The notes beneath the pieces were generated by a model. The model was not told the DNA's origin. It made no database searches and saw nothing but the letters and a program-made list of their open reading frames with translations. Source: an uncultured Clostridia bacterium (GTDB taxonomy: Bacteria > Bacillota_A > Clostridia > UMGS1840 > HGM11507). Taken from it: 17,910 nucleotides of DNA. The first letter of the stretch is position 1. Each line of letters begins with the position of its first letter. The stretch covers positions 1 to 17,910 of the forward strand of contig CAKRUL010000004.1 in the NCBI GenBank assembly GCA_934403665.1, written 5' to 3'. Below, piece by piece: positions 1-7,808 of the stretch. The translations under genes and the position numbers were made by a program.

Positions 1-1490
1 ATGTCGTCCGGAAGGGCAATCTCGTAATGACGGGTATTCTTGTCAAATGCCGGTTCCATGAAGCCCCCTTCCATCTGTGCGGAAGAAAGCAGGTTCGGGC
101 GTTCATAGGGAATCGCCGGAATATAGGGATTGTCATGCAGGGTTGGGAAAGGATATCTGTCATAATCCGCAATACTGTTCTCCCATCCGTCCGGATCAAA
201 TTTGAATACGCTTCCTGCCAGTTCCGCCAATCCATCCTCGTCGGCTCCGATAGCATCTTCAAAGCCCGGAACGGAAGGACCGCCGGTCGGCAGACCGTTC
301 TGCATCAGATAATAGTTATTTTTCAGACCGGTGACCGGTCCCTCCACCGCCGCGTAGACGCCTCCAAGCTTTCCTCCTGCACCGGCAGCCGCGACCTTGC
401 CGATGTTATAGGTGTTTTCCAACCGGTTGACCTTTTCGCTCTGACTGTGCCCCAGTTCTCCTGCAACGCCTCCGACAGAGGGAGCGGAGGAATCGCCGCC
501 CGTGACGTTTCCTGCATTGAAGCAATTGCGGACAACCGAATTTTGCAGATATGCCAGCAATCCGCCTGTTGTAGAGCCTCCGCTGATATTCCCTGCATTA
601 TAGCAATACTGAACGGTTCCCTGGATGACTGCCCCAAGACCGCCAACTGCCGACCAACGTGCGCCTTGAACATCTCCGAAATTTGTGCAGTATGCAACCG
701 TAACATCCGTGATTCCAAAGCCAAGAACGCCGCCGATCGGCGCATATGCCGTCGTGGTAACCGTCCCCTCATTGACACAGTTGCGGAGAGAAGCGCCGGC
801 ATATTGGGCAACTCCGGCGACACCGCCGATTCCCCACACGCCTACGCCGCTGATGGCTCCCCGATTGACACAGCGAACCGCCTTTCCTCTCAGATAACCG
901 ACGATGCCGCCTACATAATTTCCGGAGGCGGAAATGGTCACCGATGCAAGATTGACGCAATCTTCAATCACTGCACTGCTGTTTGCAAGGGCGGCAATGC
1001 CCCCGGCAGTTTTGGAGGCTGTCACCGAGCCTCTCACTGTAATATTTTGAACGGTTCCGTCCAGAAAACCGAAGATTCCCTGATAATCAGCCTCCGGACT
1101 CCCGATGGTTACATCCAGAACCGCATTTTCACCGTCTGCTTTTTTCCCCAGCAGCTTTCCTGTGAAGGGGGCTTTTGAAGTTAAACTGGTACCGTCAGCT
1201 GTCCCTGTCCCAATAGGCACAAAGCTTTCCGGCAGCGTGATGTCCTCCGTGATCCAGTATTCTCCTGCCAAATCGTTTGAGATCTGCAGAAACTGTTCCG
1301 CTGTGGAAATCAGATAATAGCCCTCCGGCTGTTTTTCAAGTTTTGCTTCCTGTGCTGTTGCAGGCTCCGCATTGGAGAAAATCTCTGTTTCTCCTTCCGG
1401 CGCAATTGCCGCCGTCTCTTCTGACGCAAAACTGCCAAAAGGCGGAAGAACCATCAGAAAGCTCAGGAAGATTGCCCACATTTTCTTCAT
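1..1490 (-). CDS. Secreted GLUG-repeat surface protein, C-terminus outside window
   Basis: Partial gene of which the first 496 residues are visible; the frame runs off the left edge without a stop. The ATG at 1490 is preferred over the in-frame ATG at 1496 because the AAAGAGGG sequence lies 7 nt upstream of it but only 1 nt upstream of the other. The signal peptide is MKKMWAIFLSFLMVLPPFGSFAS. Residues about 56-150 repeat the leader unit of the GLUG modules in the neighbouring lyase ('YYLISTAEQF', 'EYWITEDITLP', 'VQNITVRGSV'). Residues about 150-375 hold at least six GLUG-type turns with a recurring 'C-x-N-x-G-x-V' line, predicted to stack as a beta-solenoid. The last visible residues ('MEGGFMEPAFDKNTRHYEIA') match the opening of a cadherin-like beta-sandwich domain. 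No catalytic motif is seen. It is probably an adhesin or glycan-binding partner sharing its repeat type with the lyase upstream. Confidence 0.88.
   Translation of the reverse strand, partial: MKKMWAIFLSFLMVLPPFGSFASEETAAIAPEGETEIFSNAEPATAQEAKLEKQPEGYYLISTAEQFLQISNDLAGEYWITEDITLPESFVPIGTGTADGTSLTSKAPFTGKLLGKKADGENAVLDVTIGSPEADYQGIFGFLDGTVQNITVRGSVTASKTAGGIAALANSSAVIEDCVNLASVTISASGNYVGGIVGYLRGKAVRCVNRGAISGVGVWGIGGVAGVAQYAGASLRNCVNEGTVTTTAYAPIGGVLGFGITDVTVAYCTNFGDVQGARWSAVGGLGAVIQGTVQYCYNAGNISGGSTTGGLLAYLQNSVVRNCFNAGNVTGGDSSAPSVGGVAGELGHSQSEKVNRLENTYNIGKVAAAGAGGKLGGVYAAVEGPVTGLKNNYYLMQNGLPTGGPSVPGFEDAIGADEDGLAELAGSVFKFDPDGWENSIADYDRYPFPTLHDNPYIPAIPYERPNLLSSAQMEGGFMEPAFDKNTRHYEIALPDD
360..1075 (-). 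repeat. GLUG-repeat array in the left-edge secreted protein
   Basis: Successive turns have the form 'GG(I/V)(A/V)G ... C(V/T/Y/F)N.G.(V/I)'. The Cys codons of six turns lie at 957-959, 870-872, 777-779, 687-689, 603-605 and 522-524, giving periods of 29, 31, 30, 28 and 27 residues. A seventh turn ('NTYNIGKV') lacks the Cys. Confidence 0.82.
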
Positions 1491-1497
1491 TTTCATA

Positions 1498-1505
1498 CCC
1501 TCTTT
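1498..1505 (-). promoter_or_regulatory. Shine-Dalgarno deciding between ATG 1490 and ATG 1496
   Basis: AAAGAGGG ends 7 nt before the ATG at 1490 but 1 nt before the in-frame ATG at 1496, so the inner ATG is favoured. Confidence 0.7.
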
Positions 1506-1669
1506 CTGCCGAATGTGAAAAAGCAACATGATGTCTGTCCAAGCTGCTTTGTGAATCTATAAAAAAAAGCTGTCGGAAGAAGTACGATATATCTTTTTTC
1601 AATATTCCCCTGCGATATCCTCTCTACTCCATCAATCCAACAGTCTTTTTGTTTTCATTTTTGAAAGGC

Positions 1670-1701
1670 GATGTGCAAAGGCACTTCTGCCTTTGCACAT
1701 C
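1670..1701 (+). terminator. Strong intergenic hairpin with plus-strand T-tract after the giant lyase
   Basis: Perfect 14-bp inverted repeat GATGTGCAAAGGCA / TGCCTTTGCACATC with a 4-nt loop. It lies 16 nt beyond the stop codon of the giant lyase. The plus strand continues TATTTTGTTTTTTTTATT, a textbook intrinsic-terminator tail. The minus strand continues GCCTTTCAAAAATG, a poor tail. In the operon direction it may be a weak terminator, a stabilising stem or a processing site; in the plus direction it should terminate efficiently. Confidence 0.65.
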
Positions 1702-1717
1702 TATTTTGTTTTTTTTA

Positions 1718-4700
1718 TTATTCTGCCTGAATCAATACTGTTTCTCCGTAGATGGTAACCTCTGTTCCGGACTCATTCCGATAAGTTACATACGGTGTTG
1801 TGTAATACGTATCCTGTATCGTTGTGAAACGAAGTTCCACGCCGAATGCTCCGTTTGCCAATGCTTTTCTCTTTGCGCTCAAATGCTTGCCTGCTTTGAT
1901 CGATTCCGCATCGTTCGCCTTGGAATACACAATTCCCCAATCCACTGCCGCGCTCTGTCCCGAAGTCACCTTTCCGAAGGTGATGCTGCCGTTCCCTGTG
2001 GACGGACGGAATACCTGCAATACCGTTTCAATCGTCGGATTTTCCGCCGGAAGCGCTTCAAATTCTCCTGCGATGGCGATGTCATTGTCCACCGTTATGC
2101 TATAGACATTTTCTTCATTGCCTATCAACGGTGTGCCGCCTGCCGTCACATTCTTGATCCGGTAGCCTTCTTCGGCTGCCGCCGTCACAGAAAACGCTGT
2201 GCCCGCTTTCTCATAGAAGGTTCCCGATGGCGTCAGTGTTCCGTTTTCGCTTGCCTGCACCGTCACCGTTTTCAAGCTGTTCAGCGCCTGAACGAATGCC
2301 GTCGGTGCTTCTGCCGGAAGCTGTACCTTCATTTCTGAAAGCGTCAGCGCCGTGGCTCCCGTCAGCCTGGTTCCGTTGTCCAGTGCCGCCTCAAAGCCAT
2401 CTGCATTCAGATAATAGCAACCCGTTATGGTATATCCGTCTGCTTGATCGGTGGAATACATGATTGCTCCCCGGTTTCTCTGACCTTTCAGTTTCCCTGC
2501 CTGCCAGCAGTTCGTTATCTCTACATTGGTGCCATTGTTCCAATAGGTAATGCCGCCGCCGCCATATATATTTTCAACGTCTCCGGCGTTATAGCACTCA
2601 GCTATCTTGGCGCCTTTTGCGCAAACACCAACGATTCCGCCGACAGGACTGCCGACAGACGAGAAGACACTTCCTGTATTATAGCATTTTTCGATGCGTG
2701 CGCCGCTCAATGCATAATCTATCAGCTGACCCACGATGCCGCCAATCCCTCTGCCGCCGCTGACGTTTGCTTCATTTCCGCAGCCGCTGAGGAGGTTTGA
2801 GGAGCCCCAGCCGGAAAATTGACCGATGATTCCGCCGACGCTTCCGCTGGTGCCGCCTGCTGTCACATTGCCCCGGTTCACCAAACCGGACAGGGTTCCC
2901 TTCAATGTGGTGTTATAGGTCGTTCCTATGAACCCGCCCACATAGCTGTATCCGGTTCCCGTCGTGGTCACGGTTGCCTCGTTCACGCAGTTGCTGATGA
3001 GCCCCGCTGTGCTGTTTACCGTGATGCCGAGTTCTCCTGCCAATGCGCCTGCTTTTGCTGCGCTGTGTCCTGCCGTCACGCTTCCGGTCAGGCGCAGGTT
3101 TTTGACGGTTGCTTCCGCTCCGATGGCGCGGAACAATCCAACTTTTTCATTGGCTGCATCGTTGATGTTGAAATGAATCGTTGTCAGATTCTCTGCATCT
3201 GCTCCCACCAGCGCTCCGGTGAAGCTTTCGATCGGCGTATAGCCGCCTGCCAGTGTGGTTAAATCGATGTCATTCACCAGATAATATTTCCCGTTGGAAA
3301 CAATCTTCCGGAACTCTTCCGCTGTCCGGATCACCGTGTAATCCGCATATTCGGCTGGTAAAACAACAATGTCATTCAGTGCTGCCCGAAAAGCTGCCGG
3401 CAACTCTGTCACTGCCTTCATTTCCGCCAAAGTCATCGGAGCTGCTCCGCTGACCGTGGAAGCGGTCTTTGTCTCGTCCAGATAATAACTGCTTTCTACC
3501 GTGCCTACCTTCGAGATTGGATTATTGGTATAACTTCCACTGATTTTTCCGATGTTATAACTGCCGCTGATGGTAGAACCCAAGCTTTCCGCAGCTGTGA
3601 TTCCTCCCGAATTCGCCGCCGAGCTTCCTGTAATATCCGCTGCGTTATAACAATTCTGATAAGTTCCGTACAATGCCGCACCGGCGATTCCGCCGGCAAT
3701 TCCGCCGGAAACGGTTCCATAGTTTTCACAGCGAACAAATTTACAGCCGCCGTTTATGTCGTTATTGCTGGATGTCCCTGCAATTCCGCCGCTAAAGCCA
3801 TAGGTGTTTGCCGGCTCCAATGCAACGGTTCCTTTATTCACCAAATTGCTCATCGGAAAATAGCTGGTGCCGTAACCGGTGGAGCTGCTGTTGCCCCACA
3901 AGTCCCCGATAAATCCGCCGACAAAAGGTACCCAATTGCTTTGTTGTGCATAATTTGCAGTGACATTCGCCTCATTCACACAATTGCTGATTTCTGCATA
4001 GGCACCCCAATCGTTGGAGCTTCCTTTGCTATTTGCCAACGAACCGCCGACTCCTGCCAAAGCACCCACTGCAATTCTTTTGCCGCCGGCTGTTTTTTGC
4101 GTCCCTTTGACGCTTCCAGTGATGCGGATGTTTTTGATGACAACCGTATAGCCCTTCAACGCACGGAACAATCCGACGCCTCCGTCATATGTGTCGTCAA
4201 TGTTTACACGAATGCTCTTCAGATTCGTTTCATCCGATCCGATCAATGCGCCGGAGAATTCTTCGATCGGCTGGTAGCTTGCCGGCAGTTCGATGTCTGC
4301 CGTCAGGTAATACTTTCCGTGCGGATCTTCGCGGATGAATTCAAAATCTTCCGCAGAATCAATGATGACATATCCCTTATATTCTCCATCCGGCACGGTT
4401 TCCTTCTGCCTTGTCTGCAGTTTCAGAACAGGTGCATTGCTCGTTGTCAGCAAATGTGTTTCATCAGAGGTCCGGAAGACAGAACCAACCGATCCCTTGA
4501 TGGAAAATCCGCTTACCTCCTGAATGGTATATTCTCCGGCAGGAATTTCTGACGCAGAATAGTTCCAGTCATACAACGGCTGCCCTGCCGCATTGTGCGT
4601 TCCTGTGAATTGCTTTGTTTTCTTCGTTCCGTCCACGATATAGGTAATGGTTCCGCTTTCCGTTGTATTAAAGTTCGGCGCACTGTTCAGATACATGGTG

Positions 4701-7700
4701 TAGGTTCCCGGATAGACCGTCAGATTCAGCTGATTTCCGTTTGCGTTCCAAAGAATTCCGTTGCTCATTTTATTCGGATCAATCTTACGAATTTTCTCAT
4801 CATAATGCTGAGACAATGCGGTGACGCCGGATTCTGTGGAAACAGTGACCGCCGCATTGTTCTGCGGTGCGCCCTCTTTCCTTTGAATATAAGAAACCGC
4901 CAGTTCGTTTCCGGACCCGTTCATCGCCACGGAAACCTTCTGCGGAGCCTGAATCAAGGTCACGCCGTTTCGGACTGCTGTGGTACCCTCATGCAGCAGA
5001 TAGCCTCCGTCCGGCTGCGTGACAAATGCCTTGCCGGAAAAACGGATTCCTTCCGCTGTTGTGATCTGCGCCGCGTCTGTCAGGTTCACGAATACCATTG
5101 TTCCGTCGGCACAGGTCAGTTTCAGATAGTCACCGCAGTTTTCGGTGACGATCTGCTGCGGTTCCTCCGCCTTTTTGCGGACACTCAGCGTTGTCACCAT
5201 TTTTGTCTGCTGCAGCGATTCGGTTTTGAAATACACCCTCTTGTCTGTGCCTTTTCCTGAAATGCCGTCCCTTGCAGCCATACTGGGGGCAGAAACAGAA
5301 TCCTCTCCGCCGGGACCTGCAAATCCGTTGATAATTTGCCCTTCCGCCGCAGGGTATTGCACTTTCGCATCCAGCGCCGCAGACCCTTTTTGAATGGTCG
5401 CGGCATTTTGCCCGTTCAATTCGATGCTGCCCAGCGCATTCAGCCAGAATTCATAGGTGTACGGTGTGCTGTCTGCACTTGCAATGTCATCAATCACAAG
5501 AAACGTTCCCGGCTTCAGATAAAGAATGCTGCGGTGATATTTGCCGATGGCATTCGCCAGATCCCAGGAATCGTTGCTCACCCGATTCAAGAACACGTCC
5601 GTGCCATCCGATGAAACCAGACCAAGGGCACTGTGATTCAGAAATGCCGTTGTGTATGCCGAGGCGGCATAGTTGCCATAAACCTGCCGTCCCGCGCCGT
5701 TTTTATAGGTGAGTTCATTGTGGGCATATGCTTTTCTGGTATATTTGGTGTGAAACGCACTTCCGTAGGAATCATAGTATCCGCTGTCCACTGCCAGCGG
5801 CTCCCCGTATGCCTGAATGGTGAAAGCACAGTTGTCAGCATGCTCATGAGACATAAGCCCATGGGGGTTCGCCTTATAGATTAAGCCGATTTTGTTTTCA
5901 TCCGACAAATCGCTGTACATTGCCGACCAGCCGCGATCCGGGAAATAGGCGCCGTTCGGCATCATCACTGGAAGCTTCCCCTCCACATTACTGTTTTTAT
6001 TGTAAAAGAGTCCGATGGGATTATATGCATTCAAAAAGGTGGAATCCTTTGCTGCCGCTTGCAGCTGCTGTTTTGCCACCGATTGCCAGACAGACTCATT
6101 CAGATAACCGGTTCCAACCGTTTGCACCTCTTTCCTTTGTGTGCATTGATCCGCATCGGTAGCCCACACATCCTCCCAGTTGTTGTACCATCCGCTTGAC
6201 CACAGATACAGCAAGCTTTTGGTCTGATTCTGGAACCATGCCTTCTGCGTCAGATCCCCGACGCCCAGCATGGAAAGCGTCATGATGGAATATAAGTCAT
6301 TGGTGGGCAGTCCATAACAGGGACCCTCATTGGAGGCGCCGTCCTGATATCCAAAAGGATCGGTGACTGTGCTCAAAAGCGGATAATGGAAGGCTACGAT
6401 CTTCTTCGCCAGCTTTGTCACCGCTTCTACCTTCCCCGCGAGTTCTTTCAAATTTTCCTGTTTTAGTTCCTCTATCAACGCGGTCTCGTCATAAATCATC
6501 ATAGCGGCACAGGTCAGCCGATTCATGTTCCATCCATGCGAAACATAGGGATAGTTGTAAAGATTCTTTTTCCCCATAGCCGCCGTTTCCTTGTAATCCT
6601 TGTATTTCTCACCGTAAGGATCCACATTTTTGTAATATTGAAACGGTCTTTCCATATTTCTGCCGATCAGCAGAACCGTTTCCGCTCTCTCCTGCGGAGT
6701 CAGATCCTGATAAAGCCAGTCATAGGCAAACGCAATCGAAGAAGCGAATCGTATTTCCTGCGTATCGGTATCCGGATCAATCGTAAAATGTCTTTCCGGA
6801 TCCCACAAATAGCCCTTATCGTCCTTTGTGACCGCCATCTCTTTCAGCATTGCAAGGGCTGTTTCCTTATAAGTTACCTTATTCTGAAAAGGATGCTCAT
6901 CGTCGCCGAGTACAACAGGAGATAAAGCTTCATTAAAGAGTGTGCTGGCGGCAAGCAGCATAACATGCTCTGCCGGAAACCAATAATGATTTTGAATATT
7001 CTCCATCCGGTCTCGCTGTTCCGGTGAGCCGACAGCCGGACGCGCTTTTAAGATCAATCCGTCCGTCAATGCAAAGCCCGGTTGCTTCTCTTTGTCGATT
7101 CCTCCTTTTCTCTGCAAATATTCAAACCGAAAATTAGTTCCGGATCTATATGCAGCTCTAAGGGTGGAGGTGTAGCCAGAACGCAACTGTTGTTCAATAT
7201 TTGCCTTTGTTGCTGCGTCCGGTACAGCACGGCCCGGATGCGCCTTCAATTTCGCCGAAAGATCGCTGATGGCGGGAGGGATAAAGGTATAGGCATCCTG
7301 ATCGATATAAAACCGCCGCGGCGTGCTCCATTCCGACTCTGTGCCGGACTTGGTCTTAAACTGCACACTCCAGTAATACTCGCGATCCGGCTGAAATGCA
7401 TAGGAAAAGCTATACACATTTAAGGGCAAGCCAGATATGGTGACAACCCCTTTTGATTCGCCGTCTTTGGTAACAATGCCTTCTGTCATGTCCGCATTGC
7501 CTGCCACTTTCAGCGTGTAGCTCGCCGCATATGAAATGGGAGGCCAGGTAAACCCGGGCGGATTTTGCTGACTGTAATACTGATCCACCGGCTGAAACGG
7601 CATAAATTCTCCTGTTGCATCCACACGATTGGTGGGCCATGCCGGGGCAGCGACACCGATAGCGGCCGGCAACATGCCGAAAAGCATGGTTGCCGCCAGA

Positions 7701-7723
7701 AACATCGCCATGATTTTTTTCAT
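1718..7723 (-). CDS. Giant heparinase II/III-like lyase with two GLUG-repeat modules
   Basis: Complete 2001-residue secreted protein. The ATG at 7723 follows AAAGGAGG by 7 nt and begins a clear signal peptide (MKKIMAMFLA...GVAAPA). The frame stays open upstream to 7906, but that stretch lies in the previous gene and encodes a basic sequence without export features. The first roughly 1100 residues are paralogous to the 1318-residue lyase upstream: after the signal peptide both begin AP-WPT-RVD--GE-MPFQPV--YYSQQNPP. It keeps VSHGWNMNR (His396), DGASNEGPCYG (Glu466, Tyr470) and MSHEHADNCAF (His626, His628). Instead of a CBM-like module and SLH domains it carries two similar 340-360-residue GLUG-repeat modules (about 1113-1450 and 1458-1815), an InlB/Flg_new-like beta repeat (about 1816-1898) and an unassigned C-terminal domain (about 1900-2001). 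There is no SLH, LPXTG or transmembrane anchor, so it may be released or held by its repeats. Confidence 0.92.
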   Translation of the reverse strand: MKKIMAMFLAATMLFGMLPAAIGVAAPAWPTNRVDATGEFMPFQPVDQYYSQQNPPGFTWPPISYAASYTLKVAGNADMTEGIVTKDGESKGVVTISGLPLNVYSFSYAFQPDREYYWSVQFKTKSGTESEWSTPRRFYIDQDAYTFIPPAISDLSAKLKAHPGRAVPDAATKANIEQQLRSGYTSTLRAAYRSGTNFRFEYLQRKGGIDKEKQPGFALTDGLILKARPAVGSPEQRDRMENIQNHYWFPAEHVMLLAASTLFNEALSPVVLGDDEHPFQNKVTYKETALAMLKEMAVTKDDKGYLWDPERHFTIDPDTDTQEIRFASSIAFAYDWLYQDLTPQERAETVLLIGRNMERPFQYYKNVDPYGEKYKDYKETAAMGKKNLYNYPYVSHGWNMNRLTCAAMMIYDETALIEELKQENLKELAGKVEAVTKLAKKIVAFHYPLLSTVTDPFGYQDGASNEGPCYGLPTNDLYSIMTLSMLGVGDLTQKAWFQNQTKSLLYLWSSGWYNNWEDVWATDADQCTQRKEVQTVGTGYLNESVWQSVAKQQLQAAAKDSTFLNAYNPIGLFYNKNSNVEGKLPVMMPNGAYFPDRGWSAMYSDLSDENKIGLIYKANPHGLMSHEHADNCAFTIQAYGEPLAVDSGYYDSYGSAFHTKYTRKAYAHNELTYKNGAGRQVYGNYAASAYTTAFLNHSALGLVSSDGTDVFLNRVSNDSWDLANAIGKYHRSILYLKPGTFLVIDDIASADSTPYTYEFWLNALGSIELNGQNAATIQKGSAALDAKVQYPAAEGQIINGFAGPGGEDSVSAPSMAARDGISGKGTDKRVYFKTESLQQTKMVTTLSVRKKAEEPQQIVTENCGDYLKLTCADGTMVFVNLTDAAQITTAEGIRFSGKAFVTQPDGGYLLHEGTTAVRNGVTLIQAPQKVSVAMNGSGNELAVSYIQRKEGAPQNNAAVTVSTESGVTALSQHYDEKIRKIDPNKMSNGILWNANGNQLNLTVYPGTYTMYLNSAPNFNTTESGTITYIVDGTKKTKQFTGTHNAAGQPLYDWNYSASEIPAGEYTIQEVSGFSIKGSVGSVFRTSDETHLLTTSNAPVLKLQTRQKETVPDGEYKGYVIIDSAEDFEFIREDPHGKYYLTADIELPASYQPIEEFSGALIGSDETNLKSIRVNIDDTYDGGVGLFRALKGYTVVIKNIRITGSVKGTQKTAGGKRIAVGALAGVGGSLANSKGSSNDWGAYAEISNCVNEANVTANYAQQSNWVPFVGGFIGDLWGNSSSTGYGTSYFPMSNLVNKGTVALEPANTYGFSGGIAGTSSNNDINGGCKFVRCENYGTVSGGIAGGIAGAALYGTYQNCYNAADITGSSAANSGGITAAESLGSTISGSYNIGKISGSYTNNPISKVGTVESSYYLDETKTASTVSGAAPMTLAEMKAVTELPAAFRAALNDIVVLPAEYADYTVIRTAEEFRKIVSNGKYYLVNDIDLTTLAGGYTPIESFTGALVGADAENLTTIHFNINDAANEKVGLFRAIGAEATVKNLRLTGSVTAGHSAAKAGALAGELGITVNSTAGLISNCVNEATVTTTGTGYSYVGGFIGTTYNTTLKGTLSGLVNRGNVTAGGTSGSVGGIIGQFSGWGSSNLLSGCGNEANVSGGRGIGGIVGQLIDYALSGARIEKCYNTGSVFSSVGSPVGGIVGVCAKGAKIAECYNAGDVENIYGGGGITYWNNGTNVEITNCWQAGKLKGQRNRGAIMYSTDQADGYTITGCYYLNADGFEAALDNGTRLTGATALTLSEMKVQLPAEAPTAFVQALNSLKTVTVQASENGTLTPSGTFYEKAGTAFSVTAAAEEGYRIKNVTAGGTPLIGNEENVYSITVDNDIAIAGEFEALPAENPTIETVLQVFRPSTGNGSITFGKVTSGQSAAVDWGIVYSKANDAESIKAGKHLSAKRKALANGAFGVELRFTTIQDTYYTTPYVTYRNESGTEVTIYGETVLIQAE
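2275..3365 (-). repeat. Second GLUG module of the giant lyase (module B)
   Basis: The module begins at 'YTVIRTAEEFRKI' with the leader 'GKYYLVNDIDL', 'YTPIESFTGALVGAD', 'VGLFRAIG' and 'VKNLRLTGSV'. It continues with GLUG turns such as 'YVGGFIG', 'VGGIIGQ', 'IGGIVGQ' and 'VGGIVGV', each followed by a line like 'CYNTGSV'. It ends with 'LTLSEMKVQLPAEAPTAFVQALN'. Start, order and end match module A at 3366-4385, indicating an internal duplication of about 1 kb. Confidence 0.8.
3366..4385 (-). repeat. First GLUG module of the giant lyase (module A)
   Basis: The module begins at 'YVIIDSAEDFEFI' with the leader 'GKYYLTADIEL', 'YQPIEEFSGALIGSD', 'VGLFRALKG' and 'IKNIRITGSV'. GLUG turns follow, with 'FVGGFIG', 'FSGGIAG' and 'AGGIAGAA', interleaved with 'CVNEANV', 'CENYGTV' and 'CYNAADI'. 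It closes with 'MTLAEMKAVTELPAAFRAALN', the same closing element as module B. GLUG repeats are known from surface proteins and IgA1-peptidase-type proteins and are expected to fold as beta-solenoid turns. Confidence 0.8.
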
Positions 7724-7730
7724 ATTTGCT

Positions 7731-7738
7731 CCTCCTTT
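7731..7738 (-). promoter_or_regulatory. Shine-Dalgarno deciding the start of the giant lyase
   Basis: AAAGGAGG with 7 nt spacing to the ATG at 7723 is the best ribosome binding site in the window. It selects this start over the longer open frame reaching 7906. Confidence 0.85.
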
Positions 7739-7767
7739 TGTCCGCAAGAAGTTCTTTCTTTTTTCCT

Positions 7768-7799
7768 GCAGGCGGAAAGAAAACCTCTTTTCCGCCTGC
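7768..7799 (+). terminator. Intergenic hairpin with plus-strand T-tract between the two lyase genes
   Basis: Perfect 11-bp inverted repeat GCAGGCGGAAA / TTTCCGCCTGC with a 10-nt loop. It starts 10 nt after the stop codon of the SLH-anchored lyase. On the plus strand it is followed by TTTCTTTTGTT, as in an intrinsic terminator. On the coding (minus) strand it is followed by AGGAAAAAAG, so it should not stop operon transcription well and would instead be a stem in the mRNA between the two lyases. Confidence 0.6.
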
Positions 7800-7808
7800 T
7801 TTCTTTTG

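Larger units (their letters stand above)
1491..1717 (-). other. 227-nt gap between the giant lyase and the left-edge gene
   Basis: The gap holds the hairpin at 1670-1701, an A/T-rich stretch (1560-1600) and the ribosome binding site of the next gene. A TATAGA hexamer ending in the T-run near 1560 has no convincing -35 partner. A promoter here is plausible because this is the largest gap in the window, but I could not define one. Confidence 0.4.

Noticed and set aside
27..1178. Plus-strand open frame of 383 codons opposite the left-edge gene
   Set aside because: It mirrors the repeated GLUG codons of the minus-strand gene. Its Cys-rich, repetitive translation is the antisense of those repeats, and no Shine-Dalgarno or export signal is seen.
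1553..1575. Eight-T run with TATAGA on the minus strand as a promoter or terminator
   Set aside because: No -35-like hexamer at 16-18 nt and no stable stem before the T-run could be found.
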